Source: Neisseria lactamica (GTDB taxonomy: Bacteria; Pseudomonadota; Gammaproteobacteria; Burkholderiales; Neisseriaceae). Taken from it: 64,000 bases of DNA. Of this stretch, positions 33,048 to 41,099 are shown piece by piece. The DNA is taken from NCBI RefSeq assembly GCF_901482445.1, contig NZ_LR590477.1, forward strand, positions 1,488,001 through 1,552,000, written 5' to 3'. The notes below the pieces were generated by a model. The model saw only the letters and a program-made list of their open reading frames with translations, had not been told where the DNA came from and ran no database searches. The position numbers and the translations under genes are program-made. How positions within the stretch are numbered: the first letter of the stretch is position 1; each line of letters begins with the position of its first letter.

Positions 33048-33371
33048 ATGTTTTTAGATGATGTAAATGTTTTTTTAGATGATTTAAATACTAATCCAAT
33101 CACTGACGAATGGTATATGTCCAATTTTGCCGATAAACATATTAAAATTTTGGAAAGTTACGAAGCCTTTGATATTCTAAAACAATTTGTTGATTACATG
33201 ATTGAAGAATATGATGAAAAGTCAGAATATGAAATCATGGAAATATTGAGACAATTAAAATATCAAGCAGATACCAACGAAAAATTTTATACAAATTCAC
33301 AGAAACAGAAAATTGTAGAATTATATAAACAAGAAATTAGTCAGGATATTTTAAATGAAATCTTTAGATAA
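33048..33371 (+). CDS. Immunity protein of the DFKFKD toxin family (paralogue of 45469-45792)
   Basis: The 107-residue acidic protein directly follows the toxin remnant. It aligns end to end with the minus-strand gene at 45.5 kb: DEWYMSNFADKHIKILESYE versus DEWYLSDFKDEHIWKMQSYE, and ILNEIFR versus MVKRIFK at the end. The paired toxin remnants also match, which supports a cognate pair. Confidence 0.75.
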   Translation: MFLDDVNVFLDDLNTNPITDEWYMSNFADKHIKILESYEAFDILKQFVDYMIEEYDEKSEYEIMEILRQLKYQADTNEKFYTNSQKQKIVELYKQEISQDILNEIFR

Positions 33372-33408
33372 ACTATCAATATAGAAGGAAATCCTTGGAA
33401 AAAATAAA

Positions 33409-33753
33409 ATGATAATCGAACACAATGGAAATATACATAAAATAGCCAGAATGACTGGAAATAAAAATAATTTTTTAGAAATAATCCTATCAGATATTCA
33501 TGAAAATATAAAAATCAAACCATTAACTATAAAAGTAAAAGGAGAGAATGTTATAAATATCCTTCCTGAGGAAGTTAGTTTTTATGTAAAACAAGGTGTT
33601 GATTTAATTTATGAAAAATATAAACGGAAATTCTTTATCTCCGAAATTTCTTTTTGCCAATCAGATAGCCGGCTTTCAAGTATCTACGCTTTTCTTACAT
33701 TTCACTTGCTTGAAGATATTATTAAAAATGAATCCCCATCCAACTACACCTGA
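33409..33753 (+). CDS. Orphan immunity-like protein
   Basis: The 114-residue AT-rich gene has no recognised family. The first half is beta-rich (HNGNIHKIARMTGN, EIILSDIHENIKIK), with an aromatic helical C-terminus. No toxin tip is adjacent. It is placed in the immunity array. Confidence 0.55.
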   Translation: MIIEHNGNIHKIARMTGNKNNFLEIILSDIHENIKIKPLTIKVKGENVINILPEEVSFYVKQGVDLIYEKYKRKFFISEISFCQSDSRLSSIYAFLTFHLLEDIIKNESPSNYT

Positions 33754-33771
33754 CTGGCTAATAGCAGGTAT

Positions 33772-33948
33772 GAACCGTGTATTCATATCAATATAAGATT
33801 AATTACGGCAGAATTTGATGAAATTAGACAAAAACTTATCGTAAGATTTTATTTAGACAGAGAAGTAACTGATGATGGCAAAGAAGATATGGAAACAGCA
33901 CGAACAGAATTACTTCCAAGAGGATATGCTTCATCTCTGGTAGTTTGA
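33772..33948 (+). pseudogene. Immunity-gene 3' fragment
   Basis: The frame without start ends in a stop: RLITAEFDEIRQKLIVRFYL, DREVTDDGKEDMETA. It looks like the second half of an immunity protein. The following 100 bp to 34044 contain no readable gene. Confidence 0.5.
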
Positions 33949-34078
33949 CAGATTTGACCGCTTCATAAACTTAGAACATTAATTAATGATGATAATGTTT
34001 ATATGATTGGTTCTAAGGATAGCAAAAGCAAATTCAGAAGGAACATGAATGACTATTTATGACTTAAACGAAATAGCC

Positions 34079-34175
34079 GTAGGTCGGATTCTCGAATCCG
34101 ACATTTTCCAACAGCGGTATTTCGGAAACGATAGATGCGTCAAATATTTTTGTCGGATACAAATATCCGACCTAC
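34079..34175. repeat. REPIN-like element C at cassette border
   Basis: The 97-bp copy differs from element A by a base or two. It cuts an immunity gene start (MTIYDLNEI, from 34049) after nine codons and ends exactly where cassette 5 begins. Confidence 0.75.
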
Positions 34176-34781
34176 ATCTCTGCGCAGCAAACTTTACAAG
34201 ATATTAATGATTTAGGAAAATTAAGTCCGGAAGCACAACTTGCCGCCGCGAGCCTATTACAGGACAGTGCTTTTGCGGTAAAAGACGGCATTGATTCCGC
34301 CAGACAATGGGCTGATGCCCATCCGAATATCACTGCAACAGCCCAAACTGCCCTTGCCGTAGCAGAGGCCGCAGGTACGGTTTGGAGCGGTAAAAAAGTA
34401 GAACTTAACCCGACCAAATGGGATTGGGTTAAAAATACCGGTTATAAAAAACCTGCTGCCCGCCATATGCAGACGTTGGACGGTGAGATGGCAGGAGGAA
34501 ACAAGCCAGTTGTTAAATCTATCAAACCAACTACGCGAGATGAATTACGTCAAGCATTGCAAGAACAAGGTTTTAGACGTACTGGTTCAGATGCGGCTCA
34601 ATATGAAACATGGAAAGGTCCTGATGGCGTGAAAATAGATATTCGTCCAAATAGAGAGGTTATAAGAACCCAAAGAGTGCCGCGAACCGATGGTGTACAG
34701 GGAAAATATCCGCAACGACAAGATTATGAAGGCAATCCATTGCCAAATAATCATCATCATTCTGGATATTTTGTCAAATGA
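34176..34781 (+). pseudogene. Silent MafB C-terminal cassette 5
   Basis: The start-less frame of 201 codons begins ISAQQTLQDINDLGKLSPE and has the standard linker MQTLDGEMAGGNKP. The short tip of about 95 residues has DELRQALQEQGFRRTG, WKGPDGVKIDIRP, and ends in GKYPQRQDYEGNPLPNNHHH-SGYFVK. The histidine-rich end recalls nuclease-type tips, but I cannot name it. ATGA overlap with its immunity gene. Confidence 0.8.
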
Positions 34782-35095
34782 AAAAAAATATTTTTCACAA
34801 TGTAAGCCTTTATGAAATAATCTTTTCCGATAATGGAAATACCCTTACATTATCTTTTACAGATACAATTGAAGGTAATTATTTCGGATATATCAAATGC
34901 AGTAATATTTTGAATTTTAAATTAGATACAAATAATTTCGTAGATTATAAGGATAAGGAAGATAGCTTGTTTCCCTTGTTTATACCCGAAATAGAGCTAT
35001 ATAAATACCAATTTTATAGTGAAATTATTATTGATGTAGGGATTATTATAAAAATATCTGCTGAAACAATTAATTTTGAGCCACTGGGAAAATAG
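34778..35095 (+). CDS. Immunity protein of cassette 5
   Basis: The 105-residue beta-rich protein (NTLTLSFTDTIEGNYFGYIK) has a 4-bp overlap with the toxin tip. Family not recognised. AT-rich like its neighbours. Confidence 0.72.
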   Translation: MKKNIFHNVSLYEIIFSDNGNTLTLSFTDTIEGNYFGYIKCSNILNFKLDTNNFVDYKDKEDSLFPLFIPEIELYKYQFYSEIIIDVGIIIKISAETINFEPLGK

Positions 35096-35115
35096 TAACT
35101 GCTTTCCCAGCAGCC

Positions 35116-35161
35116 GTAGCAACTGTATTTTTACCCGACGGGGTAAAAATACAGTTGCTAC
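35116..35161. repeat. Perfect GTAG...CTAC hairpin at cassette border
   Basis: The 46 bp is GTAGCAACTGTATTTTTACC-C, a GACG loop, and the exact complement, giving a 21-bp stem. It has the same flanks (CAGCC before, ATCTCTGCGCAGCA after) as the REPIN-like elements at 28957 and 34079. Confidence 0.85.
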
Positions 35162-35836
35162 ATCTCTGCGCAGCAGACTCTACAAGGTATTAATAATTCA
35201 GGAAAATTAAGCCCGGAAGCACAACTTGCTGCCGCGAGCCTATTACAGGACAGTGCTTTTGCGATAAAAGACGGTATCAATTCCGCCAGACAATGGGCTG
35301 ATGCCCATCCGAATATAACTGCAACAGCCCAAACTGCCCTTGCCGCAGCAGAGGCCGCAGGTACGGTTTGGAGAGGTAAAAAAGTAGAACTTAACCCGAC
35401 CAAATGGGATTGGGTTAAAAATACCGGTTATAAAAAACCTGCTGCCCGCCATATGCAGACTTTAGATGGGGAGATGGCAGGTGGGAATAAACCTATTAAA
35501 TCTTTACCAAACAGTGCCGCTGAAAAAAGAAAACAAAATTTTGAGAAGTTTAATAGTAACTGGAGTTCAGCAAGTTTTGATTCAGTGCACAAAACACTAA
35601 CTCCCAATGCACCTTGTATTTTAAGTCCTGATAAAGTTAAAACTCGATACACTAGTTTAGATGGAAAAATTACAATTATAAAAGATAACGAAAACAACTA
35701 TTTTAGAATCCATGATAATTCACGAAAACAGTATCTTGATTCAAATGGTAATGTTGTGAAAACCGGTAATTTACAAGGTAAGCAAGCAAAAGATTATTTA
35801 CAACAACAAACTCATATCAGGAACTTAGACAAATGA
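35162..35836 (+). pseudogene. Silent MafB C-terminal cassette 6
   Basis: The start-less frame of 224 codons has ISAQQTLQGINNSGKLSPE, the linker MQTLDGEMAGGNKPIK, then a tip of about 115 residues. The tip has KTRYTSLDGKITIIKDNENN, YFRIHDNSRKQYLDSNGN and the end THIRNLDK. This N-Y-F-R-I...QYLD pattern is widespread in CdiA-type tips. ATGA overlap with its immunity gene. Confidence 0.8.
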
Positions 35837-36189
35837 ATGAACACAACCTGTTAATTTTCTGTTTAAAAGACAATGTTTCAATTAGTGAATATACTGAAAT
35901 GGTTGATTGGGCTTATAAAAACATTCAATCTGAAACAGTTGTAGAAATTACGGAAAATCAAATTATTGAATATCAAAATCGTGGATTATGGAGGCTTGTT
36001 TCTGAAATTACCGATAATTGGTTATTTGGACCAAGTGAGGGGGATTGGCTAATAGATAAGGAAAGTATTTTGGCTGTAAAAGAAAAATTACAAAATTCAG
36101 ATTTTTCTACAGAGTCCTTAGTGAAAAATATTATTCATGTACTTGAATATGCTATAAAAAATGAAAAAACAGTGATTTTTCATTTTTGA
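35833..36189 (+). CDS. Immunity protein of cassette 6
   Basis: The 118-residue acidic protein overlaps the tip by 4 bp. It has EYTEMVDWAYKNIQSE early and WLFGPSEGDWLIDKESILAV in the centre. Family not recognised. Confidence 0.72.
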   Translation: MNEHNLLIFCLKDNVSISEYTEMVDWAYKNIQSETVVEITENQIIEYQNRGLWRLVSEITDNWLFGPSEGDWLIDKESILAVKEKLQNSDFSTESLVKNIIHVLEYAIKNEKTVIFHF

Positions 36190-36236
36190 AACTAATCTAA
36201 TTTTTAGTAATATTGATACAGAGCAAGCAGCATTAA

Positions 36237-36611
36237 ATGATTATTCAAAATGAATTTAATTTATATCCTAGTAATATGCTTCCTGAAGGGTTTTGTTATC
36301 CTGAAAAGTATGTTCGTATCTCTAACGATACATCTTTAATACCTTATATTCAGCCACATAATTTTCACTGGTGGTTTGAGAATTATGGAACAGAAGGGGC
36401 AGAAGTAGCTTATATATTTAGAAATTCTATCCTGCCTGATTTAAATCTTATCCCATTCGCTAGTAATGGAGAATGGGAAGCTTATTTTGATGGTAATGAT
36501 GCAACAGGAAATCCTAGGGTTATTGTCATTAATTTAGATAATATAGAAAACCATGAATTTTTTAATAGTTTTGAAGAGTGGCTTGAATTAGCAATTAAGG
36601 ATACTTGGTAA
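36237..36611 (+). CDS. Orphan SUKH-like immunity protein
   Basis: The 124-residue paralogue of 28580-28951 has the same order of motifs (YPSNMLPEGFCYPEKY, HWWFENYG, LIPFASNGEWEAYFDGND, GNPRVIVINLDN, FEEWLELA). No toxin is adjacent. It is the last intact gene before the deleted IS1016. Confidence 0.72.
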   Translation: MIIQNEFNLYPSNMLPEGFCYPEKYVRISNDTSLIPYIQPHNFHWWFENYGTEGAEVAYIFRNSILPDLNLIPFASNGEWEAYFDGNDATGNPRVIVINLDNIENHEFFNSFEEWLELAIKDTW

Positions 36612-36632
36612 GCAGCTATCTATAAAAGATAT

Positions 36633-36846
36633 GGGGCTGTCCTAGATAAATAAGTAATCGTAAGCGATGAAAATAATAGGCTGCGATATTTTTATTAACA
36701 CCTGCTGACTCTGCTGCTGTTTTTGCAGTTACACCTGCGACAAATAGCTCAATGAGTTTATTTTGTTTATACCGGCTTAGACGACTTTTTCTCATAGGGA
36801 TAATTCTAACTTAATTTGAATTTCCCTAGTTATCTAGGACAGCCCT
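36633..36846 (-). mobile_element. Internally deleted IS1016 (214 bp, both ends kept)
   Basis: The ends GGGGCTGTCCTAGATAA and TTATCTAGGACAGCCCT are the IS1016 inverted repeats. On the minus strand the transposase starts MRKSRLSRYKQNKLIELFVA and runs about 50 codons to HRLRLL before joining the other end directly. I see no 8-bp target duplication, and a duplicated immunity gene begins 2 bp past the right end. Confidence 0.85.
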
Positions 36847-36847
36847 A

Positions 36848-37206
36848 ATGATTAAATTGGATTTAAAAAGCATAAATTTATATGATATTGATTTTGAAAA
36901 ATTTACCCCCGAAATTCCAGATAATTTTCATAGATGGATAGATTTGGATATCGGAATCGAAGGAGAACAAGGCTCATCTATTTTTTCACTTTGCATTTGT
37001 TCTCCTAAATGGATTTCCCATCATTGTAATAAAGAAGGTTTTTTTGGTCTAATGCATTAATATTAGAACAGTTTGATCATAAGATGATTAAAAGTGAAAT
37101 TGATAAAATATTAGAATATTGCTCAAAAGAAACTTGGGATTTGACACTTTCAAACTTATTACGATTTTTTTCTTGGGAATTCGAAGATTACAATCCAAAC
37201 ACATAA
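36848..37206 (+). pseudogene. Frameshifted duplicate of mafI (copy of 25190-25549)
   Basis: It is identical for 60-odd codons. Then a run of Ts is one shorter (7 versus 8) and GGG reads GGT, so the frame ends early (FFGLMH). The rest of the nucleotide sequence still matches to the original stop. It is inactive as immunity unless slippage restores it. Confidence 0.85.
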
Positions 37207-37427
37207 GAGCAATTTGAGATGATATAGTGGATTAAATTTAAACCAGTACAGCGTTGCCTCGCCTTGCCGTACTATCTATACTGTCTGCGGCTTCGTCGCC
37301 TTGTCCTGATTTAAATTTAATCCACTATAAGTCTGGAACAATTGTAATCAGAGACCTAAATTCAAAAGATGGTGGAAGAGCATTTAGACCAACCTTAGGC
37401 AAAACTTACTTTGACAAGCAAAAATAA
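37204..37427 (+). pseudogene. Toxin-tip fragment interrupted by a Correia element
   Basis: It is the same fragment as 25547-25665, split after the GATGATA codons by a 107-bp Correia insertion. The end FRPTLGKTYFDKQK is kept. Confidence 0.8.
37223..37329. repeat. Correia repeat enclosed element, short form (107 bp)
   Basis: The perfect TATAGTGG/CCACTATA ends are inserted in a duplicated fragment. The uninterrupted copy at 25563 shows that the host TA was duplicated. Confidence 0.95.
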
Positions 37428-37434
37428 AATTATT

Positions 37435-37650
37435 ATGAATATAATCAATTACACAGGTGATGACATTATTATTTCTTTAACAAGAGAAGAGCTTCAATTA
37501 TTGCGTTCCCTTATTATTGAAATTTATGCAGGTGTTTGCATAGATGCAGAAGAATTTGAGATTGTGTCAGGAATTCGCAATCCTCAATTAGTGCAAGAGC
37601 TAGAACAACAATTAATTGAAGCATATGATTTAATGGATACAAAAGGATAA
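37435..37650 (+). CDS. Small MafI-type immunity protein (second copy)
   Basis: The 71-residue protein is nearly identical to 25673-25888 (changes near the C-terminus: QQLIEAYDLMDTKG). It is placed after the interrupted toxin fragment. It marks the right border of readable maf sequence. The next 190 bp hold no gene I can support. Confidence 0.65.
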   Translation: MNIINYTGDDIIISLTREELQLLRSLIIEIYAGVCIDAEEFEIVSGIRNPQLVQELEQQLIEAYDLMDTKG

Positions 37651-37839
37651 CCGCATTATATTTGAGATAGCTCCAAATTTGATAAATTCTGTTAATAATG
37701 TCAATGCTGTCGGGGACAGTTTTTCTTTGCAAAGATCTTGGATGGCACGTTCCACCAAATTGTTTCCCTTAAGGATTCAAACAGTTACCCGTTATTCTGC
37801 CCGTTTTTCCTTGATGATTCCGGTTTTTCAACCGCCGTT

Positions 37840-38379
37840 TTATATTTCCTCGTCAATAAACTCATCTTCATGCCGCAAACTGCGGATAAAGGTTTCAAAA
37901 TCGGGGGCAAGTTCGACGATTTCAAAATCCGATTCTTGTTCGACAAACACCACTTTCGGCTCGCCGTCTTTGCCGCACGCCCGATAGTCTAAGGCAAACA
38001 GGGCATGACCGCCTGACGGGTCGTTGGCAAAATACACGCCGATGGGCGGATATTCCCATTCTTCCAGCCAAAGTTTTTGCCCTGTTTCGCCGCACAAACT
38101 CCCTTCTTTTTCAAAACCGATTCCCGATACCTCGCAAATTTGCACATGATTTTCCGCCCACGAATTTCTCTGCGTGGTCGGAAAGCAGTTTTTGACAAAT
38201 ATCCCGCCGTTTTGTACTGCCATCAATTCAATAAAACTTTGCGGCAATTTATAGCCCAGTTCACTTTCTACGGCAGCCAAAATTTCAGGGGTAAACGGGG
38301 CTTCTTTGTAATTTTCATCCGCCCAACTGTCGGATTCCCATACAGAGGACAAATCAAAATCTTTAAAAACTTGGGACAT
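37840..38379 (-). CDS. SMI1/KNR4 (SUKH) family protein
   Basis: The 179-residue acidic protein has FTPEILAAVESELGYKLPQS, FIELMAVQNGG, then GVYFANDPSGGHALFALDYR and DFETFIRSL, the classic SUKH order. Such proteins commonly serve as immunity factors. It is on the minus strand next to the maf island, so it may protect against an exported toxin, but no partner toxin is next to it. GC content is closer to the core genome than the maf immunity genes. Confidence 0.85.
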   Translation of the reverse strand: MSQVFKDFDLSSVWESDSWADENYKEAPFTPEILAAVESELGYKLPQSFIELMAVQNGGIFVKNCFPTTQRNSWAENHVQICEVSGIGFEKEGSLCGETGQKLWLEEWEYPPIGVYFANDPSGGHALFALDYRACGKDGEPKVVFVEQESDFEIVELAPDFETFIRSLRHEDEFIDEEI

Positions 38380-38452
38380 AATGTTCTTCCTTATTGATTT
38401 CAGCTATAAACAGGGGGGGTTGGGTATTCATACCCGGTTTTTACCGCCCGTC

Positions 38453-38547
38453 ATTCCCGCACAGGTGGGAATCTAGAAGCTTGAAATTGTAGCAGCCTTG
38501 AAATGTTCCCAAAATACCGAGGTCCGGATTCCCGCCTGCGCGGGAAT
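38453..38547. repeat. dRS3 pair (NIME unit)
   Basis: Two dRS3 20-mers (38453-38472 and 38528-38547) flank a 55-bp spacer between the SUKH gene and uvrD. Confidence 0.85.
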
Positions 38548-38610
38548 GACGGCGGAGGTTTGGGCAAAATTTGCTGTTACCAGATTCAGACGGCCTATGC
38601 CATCTCCCTT

Positions 38611-40818
38611 CTACATCTCTTCCAATTTCGCAAACTTGGTGTCCAGCTCTTTCACGCCCTGTTTGCCGAAGTTGATGGTCAGTCGGGCGGATTCGCCTTG
38701 GTCCACGGCATCGATGATGACACCGGTGCCGAATTTGGCGTGGCGGACGTTTTGTCCGATGCGGAAGCCTGCGTAGGTTTGCGGCTGTTTGTAGTCGTCG
38801 ATGATTTTGTCTTTGGGCGCGGCGGTTTGGCGCGTATTGCCGTAGCGGTCGTAGGCGGGCTTTTTGACCGACAGGTAGTGCAATACTTCGGGTGGGATTT
38901 CTTCGACGAAGCGGGAGACGATGCCGAATTGGGTTTGTCCGTGCAGCATTCGTTGTTGCGCCATCGTAATGTAGAGGCGTTTGCGGGCGCGGGTAATGGC
39001 GACGTACATCAGGCGGCGTTCTTCTTCGAGGCCGCCGCGTTCGGCAAGGCTCATTTCGCTGGGGAAACGGCCTTCTTCCATACCGGTGAGGAAGACGGCG
39101 TTGAATTCCAAGCCTTTGGCGGCGTGGACGGTCATCAGTTGGACGGCTTTTTCGCCTGCGCCTGCCTGGTTTTCGCCGGATTCGAGGGCGGCGTTGCTGA
39201 GGAAGGCGAGGATGGGGAAGGCGGGGTCGTCTGAAATATTGTCGGGCAGGATTTCGAAGTTGCTGTCTTCGGGTTTGAACTCGATGGCGGCGTTGACGAG
39301 TTCGTCGAGGTTGTCGAGGCGGTCTTGGTTGTCGCCTTTTTGGGTTTTGTAGTATTCGGTCAGGCCGCTGTCTTTGAGGATGCCGACGATGATTTCGGGT
39401 AGGGGCATTTGTCCGACTTGGTTGCGGAATGCTTCAATCAGGCGGACGAAGGCGGCGACTTTGGCGGCTTTCGCGCCGGCATTGCAGGCTGCCTGCCAAA
39501 GTGAAACGCCTTGCTCTTGCGATGCCGTCTGAAGGTTCTCGACGGTGCGTGCGCCGATGCCGCGCGGCGGGAAGTTGATGACGCGCAAAAGGGCGTTGTC
39601 GTCGTCGGGATTGACGGCAAGGCGCAGGTAGGCGAGCGCGTGTTTGATTTCTTGGCGTTCGTAAAAGCGCAGCCCGCCGTAGATTTTGTAGGGGATGCCG
39701 CTGCGGAACAGGCTTTGTTCGATAACGCGGGATTGGGCGTTGCTGCGGTAGAGGACGGCGATTTCGTCCAAATTCCGGCCTTCGCGTTCGAGGGCTTTGG
39801 TTTCGTCCACGATGAATTGGGCTTCTTCGAGGTCGGTAAAGGCGGAGTAGTAGCGGATTTTGTCGCCTGCTTCGGCATCGGTACGCAGGTTTTTGCCGAG
39901 GCGTTCGTCGTTGTTTTCGATAACGGCGTTGGCGGCGGCGAGGATGTTGCCGACGGAGCGGTAGTTTTGTTCGAGTTTGACGGGCGCGTCGATGTGGAAC
40001 TCTTCCATCAGCGCGGTCATATTGCCGACGTTCGCGCCACGGAAACGGTAAATACTTTGGTCGTCGTCGCCGACGGCAAACACTGCTGCGTGGTTGCCGG
40101 CAATCAGTTTCAGCCAGGCGTATTGCAGTTTGTTGGTGTCTTGGAACTCGTCGACCAGAATGTGGTTGAAGCGGTTTTGGTAGTGTTGGCGCAGCATTTC
40201 GTTGCTTTGCAGCATTTCGTAGCTGCGGAGCATGAGTTCGGCAAAATCGACCACACCTTCGCGTTGGCAAATTTTGTCGTATTCGGCGTAGCACTCAATC
40301 ATACGGCGCGTGTGCGGATCGGGCGCACTCAAGACGGAAGCGCGCAAGCCGGATTCTTTTTGCGCGTTGATAAAGCCTTGCAGCGAACGCGGTGCGATGA
40401 TTTCTTCGGCGATGTTGAGGCTTTTGAGCAGGCGTTTAATCAGGGAAAGTTGGTCGCCGCTGTCGAGAATTTGAAAGGAAGACGGCAGGCCTGCGTCGCG
40501 GTGGTGCAGCCGTAGAAAACGGTGGCAGAGTCCGTGGAACGTGCCAAGCCACATGGCGCGGACGTTGACGGGAATCATCGCGCCTAGACGGGTCTGCATT
40601 TCTTTAGCGGCTTTATTGGTAAACGTTACCGCCATAATGCTGTGCACGCTTGCCTGACCGGTTTGCAAAAGCCATGCGATACGCGTGGTCAGCACGCGCG
40701 TTTTGCCGCTGCCCGCGCCTGCCAGCACAAGGGCGGATTGCGGCGGCCAGGTTACGGCGGAAAGTTGTTCAGGGTTCAAGCCTTGCAGCAGGTTGGGGGC
40801 GGATTGGTCGGGAAACAT
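38611..40818 (-). CDS. uvrD: DNA helicase II (UvrD)
   Basis: The 735-residue SF1A 3'-5' helicase acts in nucleotide-excision and mismatch repair. Motif I is LAGAGSGKTR (about residues 32-41), Ia MAVTFTNKAAKEM, II LVDEFQDTN, III AVGDDDQSIYRFRGA, IV LEQNYRS, V TVHAAKGLEF and VI VAITRARKRL. The segment ILYRSNAQSR..IEQSL and the C-terminal tail with a KFG..GVI turn and tight similarity to E. coli UvrD favour UvrD over Rep. A start codon with an ordinary but weak ribosome site. Confidence 0.95.
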   Translation of the reverse strand: MFPDQSAPNLLQGLNPEQLSAVTWPPQSALVLAGAGSGKTRVLTTRIAWLLQTGQASVHSIMAVTFTNKAAKEMQTRLGAMIPVNVRAMWLGTFHGLCHRFLRLHHRDAGLPSSFQILDSGDQLSLIKRLLKSLNIAEEIIAPRSLQGFINAQKESGLRASVLSAPDPHTRRMIECYAEYDKICQREGVVDFAELMLRSYEMLQSNEMLRQHYQNRFNHILVDEFQDTNKLQYAWLKLIAGNHAAVFAVGDDDQSIYRFRGANVGNMTALMEEFHIDAPVKLEQNYRSVGNILAAANAVIENNDERLGKNLRTDAEAGDKIRYYSAFTDLEEAQFIVDETKALEREGRNLDEIAVLYRSNAQSRVIEQSLFRSGIPYKIYGGLRFYERQEIKHALAYLRLAVNPDDDNALLRVINFPPRGIGARTVENLQTASQEQGVSLWQAACNAGAKAAKVAAFVRLIEAFRNQVGQMPLPEIIVGILKDSGLTEYYKTQKGDNQDRLDNLDELVNAAIEFKPEDSNFEILPDNISDDPAFPILAFLSNAALESGENQAGAGEKAVQLMTVHAAKGLEFNAVFLTGMEEGRFPSEMSLAERGGLEEERRLMYVAITRARKRLYITMAQQRMLHGQTQFGIVSRFVEEIPPEVLHYLSVKKPAYDRYGNTRQTAAPKDKIIDDYKQPQTYAGFRIGQNVRHAKFGTGVIIDAVDQGESARLTINFGKQGVKELDTKFAKLEEM

Positions 40819-41052
40819 AGGGATGCCGTCTGAAAAGTGGAATGCGCTATTTTAATGGAAACAGCGGGGTTTTAAACGGTTCTTATTTGTTTGTTTTGAT
40901 TTTTGCTTGGGTAACAAATCCCATCATTCCCACAAAAACAAAAGCCTGAAATCCCGTCATTCCCGCGAAAGGGGAATCTGGTTTTTGGGTTTCAGCCATT
41001 CCCGATAAATCGCTTTAGCTCTGCCGCAACCTTAAAACGGCACGGTACGAAA

Positions 41053-41092
41053 ATACCGTCTGAAACCCGAATCGTCGGGCTTCAGACGGCAT
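41053..41092. terminator. DUS inverted-repeat terminator downstream of glnE
   Basis: ATACCGTCTGAA pairs with TTCAGACGGCAT, with an internal CCCGA/TCGGG stem. It lies 7 bp past the glnE stop. Confidence 0.75.
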
Positions 41093-41099
41093 TCTTCGT

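Noticed and set aside
37651..37839. Possible transposase or toxin remnant between the last maf immunity gene and the SUKH gene
   Set aside because: No frame longer than random and no inverted ends. I could not support any assignment.
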